From positions 310,001-374,000 of the forward strand of contig NZ_JBPNXV010000001.1 in NCBI RefSeq assembly GCF_051235805.1: a stretch of DNA of 64,000 bases, given 5' to 3'. Source of the stretch: Pseudothermotoga_B sp051235805 (GTDB lineage Bacteria; Thermotogota; Thermotogae; Thermotogales; DSM-5069). A program made the translations under genes and the position numbers. Of the stretch, positions 1 through 6,840 are shown one piece after another (the stretch's first letter is position 1; the number at the start of each line of letters is the position of its first letter). The notes under the pieces were generated by a model. The model saw only the letters and a list, made by a program, of their open reading frames with translations. It did no database searches and was not told the DNA's origin.

Positions 1-591
1 AACTAAGTGCTTCGTGATATCGTAAGCGCCTTTTTGGTTGTCTGACTGAACGCTGTGATACTCCAACCCTTCGATTGTTCTGTCTACGAAGACAACTGGC
101 TTCTTCTGCCTTACCAACTCAAGGAGTGTCTCATCAGAAAGAGAACACAGATGTGGAAGGATTATGAAACCAGCTACTTCAAGCCGCACGAGTCTGTTCA
201 GTTTTTCTCTCTCGGAGTTCTCATCATCGTCAGAAAACTGCACCACCGGATGAAAATCCAAGGTAGATAGATATTCTTCGACACCCCGCAGGATGCCAAC
301 ACTCAACACATCAGAAGCTGTTGTCAGAAAGACACCAACCAACTTTGAGGAAACAGGTTGAATTTTCGAAGAAGGTTTTTGAACAAAAGCACCTATGCCC
401 TGCAATCTGTAAATGTATCCTTCCAAAGCAAGTTCGTCTATGGCTTTTCTCACAGTTATTCTGCTCACTTGAAATAGATCCATCAACTCTTTTTCAGACG
501 GTATTCGTTCTTCGGCTGCAAGTTCACCTTTCCTAATCTTAGAGAGGATGTATTCTTTCACCACTTTGTACATCGGCTTGTTCTTCAACAC
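1..591 (-). CDS. GntR-family repressor with LacI-type sensor domain (partial, 3' end outside window)
   Basis: The minus strand reads open from about 597 to the window edge. The first 70 residues form a winged helix of the GntR type (YKVVKEYILSKIRKGEL, then a VSRITVRKAIDELALEGYIYR recognition region). After a short linker comes a periplasmic-binding-like fold start (VGVFLTTASDVLSVGILRGVEEYL, later VFVDRTIEG and SVQSDNQKGAY), which is the AraR-like combination of GntR DNA-binding and LacI-type sugar-sensing domains. GTG at 591 or TTG at 588 both fit the GGGGTGA ribosome binding site at 594-600; I took 591. The effector is unknown. It is divergent from the YhhN gene, and its own promoter carries an inverted repeat. 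Confidence 0.85.
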   Translation of the reverse strand, partial: MLKNKPMYKVVKEYILSKIRKGELAAEERIPSEKELMDLFQVSRITVRKAIDELALEGYIYRLQGIGAFVQKPSSKIQPVSSKLVGVFLTTASDVLSVGILRGVEEYLSTLDFHPVVQFSDDDENSEREKLNRLVRLEVAGFIILPHLCSLSDETLLELVRQKKPVVFVDRTIEGLEYHSVQSDNQKGAYDITKHLV

Positions 592-614
592 ACTCACCCC
601 ACTTATCATTACAT

Positions 615-643
615 GTTATATCATATATTTGCTCTCATGTCAA
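615..643 (-). promoter_or_regulatory. Sigma-70-type promoter of the GntR gene
   Basis: On the minus strand a perfect TTGACA (638-643) is separated by 17 nt from TATAAC (615-620). It lies 24 nt upstream of the chosen start of the GntR gene. Confidence 0.7.
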
Positions 644-654
644 CAAGATTGACA
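638..654. promoter_or_regulatory. Candidate operator of the GntR regulator
   Basis: TGTCAA-N5-TTGACA is a perfect 6-bp inverted repeat (638-643 and 649-654) whose left arm is the -35 box of the GntR promoter. A third TTGACA follows at 658-663. Position and symmetry suggest autoregulation by the GntR protein; this is an inference. Confidence 0.45.
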
Positions 655-668
655 AATTTGACACGTGA

Positions 669-696
669 TGTGAACTTTTCATGAGAAAAGTATAAT
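669..696 (+). promoter_or_regulatory. Probable promoter of the YhhN-family gene
   Basis: TATAAT at 691-696 lies 22 nt before the GTG start at 718. The -35 region is weak (TGTGAA at 669-674, 16-nt spacing). Confidence 0.4.
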
Positions 697-717
697 AATT
701 GTTATGGAGGTGACCAA

Positions 718-1854
718 GTGCAAAAGAAGACCTTCATTTTTGTCATCTTGGTATTCGTCGTTTTGGGGTTCGGGGCGAGGATAAAGATTCCAACTTTTGA
801 CAAAGAGAACTCAGTTCATGCAATCTATTCATATGAAGATGCTGACAAAATCGAGATAACCGTTGTTTTTTGGGACGAGGATCATCCAAAACCATTCACC
901 GACTTTATTTACGATCTGTACAGGTTCTTCAAGTGGGGACGTTTTTATGATATAGAGACCTTTTTCATTTTTGAAGATCATGTTGAATTCAAAGACGATT
1001 TCTGTGATTCGCGGTCGTATTTTCAGACTGAGAATTTACACAACAAGGCACAGGTACCAATTGAGAGTTTCGAGACAGAAGACGGACAAATAGTGATCTA
1101 TGTCAGCACATGGAATCATATGTTTTCAAACAAACCTTTGCAGAACATCGAATACGCTTCGTTTGATTTGGGTAACTTGAAAGGAACAAGGCAAGATGCT
1201 GAAAAGATCTACAGTTGGCGCAGTGGTTTAAGATTGAAGGCAACTTTTTTTCTGTCTCTCATTATGGCCGTTCTTGCTATGCTGACGATTATTTTCAAGA
1301 AGAAAAACAAGAGCGCTGTGATACTAAAAGCGTTAACGACTTCTTGTGCGATTGTGATAGCATTCTTGAATGCCAGTGGCAAAGAGTGGCTTGTCTTCTT
1401 TGGATTGCTCTTTGGTCTTCTCGGAGATATCTTCTTGGAGAAACCAGAAGGCTTTTTACGCGGAATGATCGCCTTCCTATTGGGGCATTTATTCTACAGC
1501 CTTGCTTTTGTTTCAGAGTTTTCTTTTCCAGCTTTTCATTTTGTTTTGATCGTCTTTGGCTCGCTGTTGTTTTTGTACTTTGTGGTTCTTCACAAACATC
1601 TTGGTGAGATGAGGTTGCCAATCTTTGTGTACGTGCTCGTGATTGGTTGGATGTTCTGTACGACATTTTCAGTCCTAAACGAGCAAATCTATTTTCTAAG
1701 AGTGCTTCTACCACTTGCTGGAGGCCTCTTCGTTTTTTCAGATTTCTGCTTAGCTGTAGACAAATATGTTCGTGAGATACCAGCGCGCGATGCGATAGTG
1801 CTCGCAAGTTATTTCGTATCTCAGTGGATCATCTCACTCTCCACTATTTTCTGA
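718..1854 (+). CDS. YhhN/TMEM86-family membrane protein with an N-terminal secreted domain
   Basis: The C-terminal half (about residues 175-378) has seven to eight hydrophobic helices and the family pattern of YhhN/TMEM86 proteins (GLLGDIFL near 240, GMIAFLLGHLFYSLAF, FVFSDFCLAVDKY near 345). Mammalian TMEM86B of this family is a lysoplasmalogenase that cleaves vinyl-ether lysolipids; YhhN substrates in bacteria are less certain. The first 21 residues look like a signal peptide and residues 22-170 form an acidic, aromatic-rich soluble region I do not recognise. Family members are usually about 210-230 residues, so this is an extended form. The GTG start at 718 follows the GGAGGTGA site at 706-713. 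It appears monocistronic. Confidence 0.75.
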   Translation: MQKKTFIFVILVFVVLGFGARIKIPTFDKENSVHAIYSYEDADKIEITVVFWDEDHPKPFTDFIYDLYRFFKWGRFYDIETFFIFEDHVEFKDDFCDSRSYFQTENLHNKAQVPIESFETEDGQIVIYVSTWNHMFSNKPLQNIEYASFDLGNLKGTRQDAEKIYSWRSGLRLKATFFLSLIMAVLAMLTIIFKKKNKSAVILKALTTSCAIVIAFLNASGKEWLVFFGLLFGLLGDIFLEKPEGFLRGMIAFLLGHLFYSLAFVSEFSFPAFHFVLIVFGSLLFLYFVVLHKHLGEMRLPIFVYVLVIGWMFCTTFSVLNEQIYFLRVLLPLAGGLFVFSDFCLAVDKYVREIPARDAIVLASYFVSQWIISLSTIF

Positions 1855-2109
1855 ATTGGAAAAGTTTTTTCCTTCTCTTAGCGAAGATAAGTGTATTGAA
1901 GTGCGCTTTTCAAAAGAGGTCGTGAATGTGATAATAGTGAAACAATTCACGAAAAATCACTTTAAGTGGTGAGCATTTTTTGAAATCTCTATTATGATAG
2001 AAATCGGAGAACGAACTTTGCAGTAGAAACTCTTCGATATCAAAGATTCACGAATAATTTCGGCGACCAGCAACCTTTCTCATAGATCAACACCTTCTCG
2101 CGGGATTGT
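1855..2109. other. Non-coding gap
   Basis: I see no supported gene. A 7-bp inverted repeat (CGTGAAT and ATTCACG, around 1920-1950) and an imperfect hairpin followed by a T run near 1957-1980 may end the upstream transcript. Confidence 0.4.
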
Positions 2110-2137
2110 GGGGCCCCCCAACGAGGCCCCTATTTTT
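2110..2137 (+). terminator. GC-rich hairpin with T tract
   Basis: GGGGCC (2110-2115) pairs with GGCCCC (2125-2130) over a 9-nt loop, followed by TATTTTTT. It looks like a rho-independent terminator, either for the upstream gene or as an attenuator in the leader of the gene starting at 2166. Confidence 0.6.
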
Positions 2138-2165
2138 TGTGATACAATTTACAGAGGGAACTACC

Positions 2166-2741
2166 ATGAAAAGGATCGTTCTTTCACTTCTGCTGCTTTG
2201 TACTCTTCTGCTTGGCTTTGAGGTTGAAGTTCTCGGCGTTTATTTTTCTCCGAAAGGTGGATCTACGAACGCAATTGTTCAGCAGATTCAACAAGCAGAA
2301 AGAGAGATCAAAGTAATGATATACTCATTTACATCCAAACCTATTGCTGATGCCCTCTTGGAGGCTTTTTACAGAGGAATACACGTTGAGATTATTATAG
2401 ATGAGGCAAATGACAGATCAAGATATTCTCAAACTCCATTTCTCCGAAAGGCTGGTATTCCTGTATATGTGGATGCCAAAGAATCCATTCACCACAACAA
2501 AGTGATTGTTATAGATGAAGAAATAGTAATCACTGGTTCTTTCAATTTCTCAAAGGCTGCCGAGCAAACAAATGCTGAAAACTTGGTGATTTTGAAGTCT
2601 TCTCAACTTGCTGCCATCTACCTTGAGAACTACGAGGTTCACAAGGCTCATTCTTACTTGGTCTTTGAAGTACCAGCAGAGATAGATGAAACTGAAACTG
2701 CCACTCCAACTGAAGATGCTACACTAATGACTATTGAATAA
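2166..2741 (+). CDS. Secreted phospholipase D-like protein, single HKD motif (Nuc-type)
   Basis: A signal peptide (MKRIVLSLLLLCTLLLGF) is followed by a PLD fold of about 150 residues with one HxK motif: HHNKVIVIDEEIVITGSFNFS around residues 109-130, with the usual downstream N and E (TNAEN). Single-HKD proteins of this size are typically dimeric nucleases or phosphodiesterases such as Nuc and the mitochondrial PLD-like family. The tail (last 20 residues) is Thr/Glu rich. ATG 2166 is chosen over upstream in-frame starts because of AGAGGG seven bases before it and because it begins the signal peptide. Substrate is unknown; location outside the inner membrane is inferred. Confidence 0.8.
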   Translation: MKRIVLSLLLLCTLLLGFEVEVLGVYFSPKGGSTNAIVQQIQQAEREIKVMIYSFTSKPIADALLEAFYRGIHVEIIIDEANDRSRYSQTPFLRKAGIPVYVDAKESIHHNKVIVIDEEIVITGSFNFSKAAEQTNAENLVILKSSQLAAIYLENYEVHKAHSYLVFEVPAEIDETETATPTEDATLMTIE

Positions 2742-2760
2742 TCACAGCTATCAAGCTGTT

Positions 2761-3213
2761 GTGAACTACATTCTTGATGAATCGAGGAGCTTTGGGTTCT
2801 CGATATAACCTTTAGTTGAGCCATATCGATTACTGCTGGGTGACCTCCTCAGGTTTCACTTCAAACCGCTCCAGCCCTACGAACCTTAACATATTAATCG
2901 CCGAGTTCAAATCTCTGTTCATACTGTGTCCACATACAGGACATTCATACTCTCTTTCTGACAGTCTTATCTCTCGTGTGCTTCCACAGTTACTGCATGT
3001 CTTCGTTGTGCATATTGAGCTACAGTGGCAGTAGAGAATATATAGATAATCGAACTTCACACTGTAGGTTTGCCTTAGAAATTCCTTATGAGCTTTGAAC
3101 GTAGTGAGCCGCATCTTATTGCTTGCACTTTAAAAACATCAGCCAAATAGCGCAACTTCTCTCTCGCTGATTATCGATCTTTTCAACCTCCTTGCAATGG
3201 TGTACAACTCCAT
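2761..3213 (-). pseudogene. tnpB: Decayed IS605-family element with tnpB remnant
   Basis: The minus-strand reading frame 3114-2830 encodes the C-terminus of a TnpB protein: a zinc finger (CSNCG, then CPVCGHSMN) followed by RDLNSAINM, the last RuvC acidic motif. An intact TnpB has about 400 residues, so most is missing. Another frame, 3213-3073, encodes 46 residues (MELYTIARRLKRS..., EREKLRYLADVFK) that resemble a TnpB N-terminus and would join by frameshift and deletion; this part is uncertain. Downstream, at 2761-2769, GTGAACTAC matches the end of a second element at 9200, with an ATCGAG/CTCGAT hairpin close by. Confidence 0.7.
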
Positions 3214-3408
3214 GAAATTGATTCAGAGGTAACTGACTTTCAAACAGTTGGTGTGGTGAGAAGATCTAAACTGGGTTACCATTTCTTTATGGTTCGATCG
3301 TCTGGATCAAGAGATGTATAAAGATGAGTTTAACAAAGGTTAAACGGACACAGAAAATGGATATGTTCGCTAAAATAACAATTGTTCTGGTGAAAGGAGT
3401 ATTTCGGG

Positions 3409-3942
3409 ATGATCAATGCCAAGCTATTGCGCAAAGTGTTTTTCACTTTCTTGAAGATTTCCGCTTTGACACTTGGCGGAGGATATGCAATGATTCCTGT
3501 GATGCAGTGGGAAGCAAAAAAACTCAACTGGCTGACGGAAGATGAGTTCTACAAAAACCTATCTATTGCTCAGTCGATACCGGGTCCTATTGCCTTTAAC
3601 ACGGCTATAATTATAGGCAAGCAAGTGGCAGGCATCTTAGGAGCTTTCTTGGCTGGACTCGCAATAGTTATTCCTCCATTTCTCGCAATAGTGGCTGTAG
3701 CATCTGTGATAAAGTCCTTCTCTGCCAGTGTCTATGTTCAAGGATTTCTCAATGGTTGTTATGCAGCTGTAATAGGTCTTGTTTTCAATGTTTTCTACGG
3801 CATGTTGAAGAGACAGAAGTGGGATCTTTTCAGGATTTTGGTTGTTTTAACTGGTGTGATCTTGCTGATCTTGAATTCATCTTTGCTCATATTTGTCTTT
3901 CTCGGAGTGATAGGTGTTCTCTATCTGAAAGGAGCAAAATGA
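3409..3942 (+). CDS. Chromate transporter family protein, short form, first of pair
   Basis: This is a half-length CHR-family membrane protein (177 residues, five to six helices) with the conserved LTLGGGYAMIPVMQ and IAQSIPGPIAFNTA motifs near residues 20-65. Full-length ChrA carries two such domains; here they are separate genes. CHR proteins export chromate or act as anion carriers, often of unknown physiological substrate. The ATG at 3409 follows AAAGGAG. It ends one base before the second partner begins, so the pair is co-translated and probably forms a heterodimer. Confidence 0.85.
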   Translation: MINAKLLRKVFFTFLKISALTLGGGYAMIPVMQWEAKKLNWLTEDEFYKNLSIAQSIPGPIAFNTAIIIGKQVAGILGAFLAGLAIVIPPFLAIVAVASVIKSFSASVYVQGFLNGCYAAVIGLVFNVFYGMLKRQKWDLFRILVVLTGVILLILNSSLLIFVFLGVIGVLYLKGAK

Positions 3943-3943
3943 G

Positions 3944-4459
3944 ATGCTGTTGAACTTAATCCTCACGTTCTTAAAGATAGGTTTTTTCGCTTTTGGCGGT
4001 GGTTGGGCAATTGTAGGAATCCTGAGATCTGAGATGATTTCCAAGGGAATACTTTCTGCAGAAGAATTTGCTCAAGCAGTCTCGATTGCCCAGATGACTC
4101 CCGGACCTGTTGCCATAAATCTTGCCACTTACACAGGTTATAAGTACTTTGGGTTTCTCGGGGCGTTGGTCACTACATTTACCTTTCTCTTGGCACCTAT
4201 AGTGATCATCTTTTTTCTCTTCGTACTCGCCAATCGAGTGAGTGTTGATAAGGAAAGATGGTCTAAGGCTTTGGCAGGTATCACCACAGTGATGGTTACG
4301 GTAACTTTGTACTCACTGGTTCTACCGAGAATAAGTGATCTATGGACGATCTTTATTGCCGCGGTGGTGTTCTTCTCTATCAATAAGTTCAAGATTCATC
4401 CTCTCATACTAATCTTTGCAAGTGGTTTTGTGGGAGTTCTTGTCTATGGCATTTTTTGA
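3944..4459 (+). CDS. Chromate transporter family protein, short form, second of pair
   Basis: This is the second CHR half-transporter (171 residues) with FAFGGGWAIVGIL and VSIAQMTPGPVAINLATYTG near residues 15-65, followed by hydrophobic helices. It starts one base after the stop of its partner. In heterodimeric SCHR pairs the two subunits insert in opposite orientation; that is family knowledge and cannot be judged here. Confidence 0.85.
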   Translation: MLLNLILTFLKIGFFAFGGGWAIVGILRSEMISKGILSAEEFAQAVSIAQMTPGPVAINLATYTGYKYFGFLGALVTTFTFLLAPIVIIFFLFVLANRVSVDKERWSKALAGITTVMVTVTLYSLVLPRISDLWTIFIAAVVFFSINKFKIHPLILIFASGFVGVLVYGIF

Positions 4460-4467
4460 TGTATAAT
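4440..4467 (+). promoter_or_regulatory. Promoter of the secreted protein gene at 4500
   Basis: TTGTCT (4440-4445), 16-nt spacer, TATAAT (4462-4467). It overlaps the last codons and stop of the upstream chromate-transporter gene. Confidence 0.55.
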
Positions 4468-4499
4468 AGATTGATCCTAAATCATGAGGGGGGATATGA

Positions 4500-5021
4500 A
4501 TGAGAAAGCTTCTGCTGTGGTTGTTCATTGGCATTTCTGTGTTTCTTTTCGCTGCTCAGGAGACTCTAAACTTGTCTGATTTCAAGTTTTTCACCTACAA
4601 AGTTATCACAGAGGATGGACAAGAAATTTTGGCAGGTTTTACAAGCGAGAAGATAAAAAATAGTTATGAAATCACACATTGGTCAAAATTCACCGTTCCC
4701 GAAGACGAAGAACTGAGCTATGATTACTTCGCAACATCTTACTTAGCTGCGCTTTTCACTTTCGTTTATAACCCGGCGTATATGAGTTTCTTTGGTATGA
4801 TCGATGTTGACAATCCAACGACGCTGAACATGTACGGTGTAAAGATCGCCTATGAAGGCGAAGAAAAGGTTGGTAAGTACCAAGGGAAAAAGTTCACCTA
4901 CTATGTAAACGATAAGCCACTGATAAGCTGGGTGATTAACAAGAATGTGCCATTGGTTCTCAAATCCATTATTCATGAATCTGGTTACACCTTTGAACTG
5001 GTAGATTTTCAGAAAAGATAA
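4500..5021 (+). CDS. Secreted protein of unknown function
   Basis: I do not recognise this 173-residue protein. It has a signal peptide (MRKLLLWLFIGISVFLFAAQ) and an otherwise soluble sequence with alternating hydrophobic residues that suggests beta structure (VKIAYEGEEKVGKYQGKKFTYY region, residues 118-140). There is no lipobox cysteine. A strong GAGGGG site precedes ATG 4500 and a good promoter lies upstream, so it is a real, separately expressed gene. It converges on the sugar ABC operon with a 37-nt gap. Confidence 0.65.
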   Translation: MRKLLLWLFIGISVFLFAAQETLNLSDFKFFTYKVITEDGQEILAGFTSEKIKNSYEITHWSKFTVPEDEELSYDYFATSYLAALFTFVYNPAYMSFFGMIDVDNPTTLNMYGVKIAYEGEEKVGKYQGKKFTYYVNDKPLISWVINKNVPLVLKSIIHESGYTFELVDFQKR

Positions 5022-5058
5022 TATGCGATTCTGCTGATGGTCAGGTCAAAGGACAAAA

Positions 5059-5898
5059 TCAATCCTTTCTGGCTGCGAAAAGTTCTGCGCCAGATAGAAA
5101 GTACTTTGTCAAGGCAAAGAACAAGATGAACATAGGTATGCTTGCGATTGCCGCGGCTGCCATCATAGCACCTTCGTTGGTGTATTTTTCTGTTGCGAAC
5201 TGAATTATGTAAAGGGGTATTGTTTTCTTTTCGGGGCTTTGGATCACAAGCAAAGGCCAGAGAAGATTGTCCCACTGGGATCTGAAAGTCAGTATAGCTA
5301 ATGTTGCAACAGCCGGCAGACTGTTGGGTAATACGATCTTCCAATATATACCAAACTCAGTTGTTCCATCGATTCTGGCTGCATCGATCAGTTCATCTGG
5401 GAAAGTCAGTAAGTACTGTCTCATCATAAAAACACCAAAGGCGCTCATCAACAGTGGGATTATTAGACCAGAATAGGTATCTTGCATACCCATTCTTGTG
5501 ATGATCAAATACAGCGGGATCATAATTGCCTCAAATGGAATCATCATCGTGCTCAGTATCATCATCAAGACAAATGTGCGTCCTCTAAATTTGTATTTTG
5601 CAAGGCCATAGCCAGTTAAAGAACTCAAAAGTACTGTACCAACTGTTGTGAGAGATGCGACGAGAAAAGAATTCCAAATACTTCTCAAATAGAAGAACTT
5701 TCCGTCATTTCCCCTTATAGCTTGCCAGTAATTCTGCCAGCGGAATTCCCCAGAGATCCATGGATATGGTATCTTCATTATGTTTTTTGACGACATGATT
5801 GAAGCGGTAAACATGAAGACAATTGGGAGAACTATGAAAAGTGCAAAGACTATCAGAAAAAACCATATGAGAATATCGACAAAAATCGATTGTCTCAC
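5059..5898 (-). CDS. Sugar ABC transporter permease, MalG type
   Basis: This is an inner-membrane permease of the carbohydrate CUT1 class (279 residues, six predicted helices). The cytoplasmic coupling motif reads ELIDAARIDGTTEFGIYWKIVLPNSLPAVAT (EAA loop, about residues 175-205). It is the last gene of a three-gene operon with the MalF-type permease (9 nt upstream) and the binding protein. No ATPase gene is present in the operon; CUT1 systems in this group commonly share an ATPase encoded elsewhere. The sugar is unknown. Confidence 0.9.
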   Translation of the reverse strand: MRQSIFVDILIWFFLIVFALFIVLPIVFMFTASIMSSKNIMKIPYPWISGEFRWQNYWQAIRGNDGKFFYLRSIWNSFLVASLTTVGTVLLSSLTGYGLAKYKFRGRTFVLMMILSTMMIPFEAIMIPLYLIITRMGMQDTYSGLIIPLLMSAFGVFMMRQYLLTFPDELIDAARIDGTTEFGIYWKIVLPNSLPAVATLAILTFRSQWDNLLWPLLVIQSPEKKTIPLYIIQFATEKYTNEGAMMAAAAIASIPMFILFFALTKYFLSGAELFAARKD

Positions 5899-5907
5899 AA
5901 AACCACC

Positions 5908-6807
5908 TCAGTAACTTACGTTCTCCGTTTTAGATATCTTGATCTGTAGATAACTGAAAGACATGATTATCAAAAACAAAATCACACTCATCGCGCTGGC
6001 ACGGCCTATCTGATGATCTCGAATGGCTGTGTTGTATATACTGAGTGTTATCACGTCGATAGGTTTGATGGGAGCACCGCCTTGAACGAACAAATACTGG
6101 GTGCTGAAGGTTCTCAAACATTGGATCATCGACATTACAGAGACCAACAGCGTCGTTGGTTTTAGCAACGGCAGGGTTATGTACCAAAAATCTTGCCACT
6201 TGTTCGCACCATCAATTATGGCAGCTTCATGAACAGATCTTGGGATACTCGTCATGCCGGCGACAAAGATTATCGTGAAATAACCGACGTATTTCCAAAA
6301 ATAAACGATTATCGTTGCGAACCTCAACATATTTTCATTTGCCAACCAGCGATAATCCACACCTCTCGTGTTCAAGAAAAAGTTCAAAAATTGGTTTGAC
6401 AACCCTCTTGGATCAAATATCAAAAGCCATATTGCCGCTGCAACGACTGATGAAAGAACTGCGGGTGAATAATAAGCCATTTGTAGAAGCTTCTGAAATC
6501 TCTTTCTGGTGAGTATCAGAGCTGCAAAAATCAAGCTGAACACAACCATTGGGACAAAGGTTCCAACGGCAAAAATCGCAGTTGCTTTGATGGAATTCCA
6601 AAAACTTTCCGATCTGAAAAGATATAGGTAATTACCAAATCCCACAAACTTTGGTGGTTTGAGCGACAAGAGTTCCTTCTTGAAGAAACTGGTCCAAAAG
6701 GCATTTGCCATCGGATAGAAACTGAAAAGAACGAAAAAGACAATCGCAGGCAAGGTGAACACAAATCCCCATGCTGCTTTCTTTCTCTCCAAGCTTCTCA
6801 GAGACAT
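5908..6807 (-). CDS. Sugar ABC transporter permease, MalF type
   Basis: This is a CUT1 permease (about 299 residues, six helices) with the EAA motif SVHEAAIIDGANKWQDFWYITLPLLKPTT near residues 185-215. It is the partner of the MalG-type gene that follows. The start is ATG 6807; a GTG directly before it at 6810 is in frame and cannot be excluded. The ribosome binding site is only GGAG, very close to the start, just downstream of the hairpin that separates it from the binding-protein gene. Confidence 0.9.
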   Translation of the reverse strand: MSLRSLERKKAAWGFVFTLPAIVFFVLFSFYPMANAFWTSFFKKELLSLKPPKFVGFGNYLYLFRSESFWNSIKATAIFAVGTFVPMVVFSLIFAALILTRKRFQKLLQMAYYSPAVLSSVVAAAIWLLIFDPRGLSNQFLNFFLNTRGVDYRWLANENMLRFATIIVYFWKYVGYFTIIFVAGMTSIPRSVHEAAIIDGANKWQDFWYITLPLLKPTTLLVSVMSMIQCLRTFSTQYLFVQGGAPIKPIDVITLSIYNTAIRDHQIGRASAMSVILFLIIMSFSYLQIKISKTENVSY

Positions 6808-6814
6808 CACTCCA

Positions 6815-6837
6815 CAAAAAGGTGGGCAGAGCCCACC
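6815..6837 (-). terminator. Hairpin between binding-protein and permease genes
   Basis: On the minus strand GGTGGGC pairs with GCCCACC over a 3-nt loop (6821-6837), followed by TTTTTG. It sits 3 nt after the stop of the binding-protein gene and just before the MalF-type start, so it should cause partial termination or protect the 3' end of the binding-protein message. Confidence 0.65.
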
Positions 6838-6840
6838 TCT

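Noticed and set aside
1295..1807. Long minus-strand reading frame inside the YhhN gene
   Set aside because: Low-quality composition rich in R, Q and S, no ribosome binding site, fully antisense to a well supported gene.
3324..3545. Plus-strand frame upstream of the first chromate-transporter gene
   Set aside because: Out of frame with the recognised protein, no family resemblance, no good start site.
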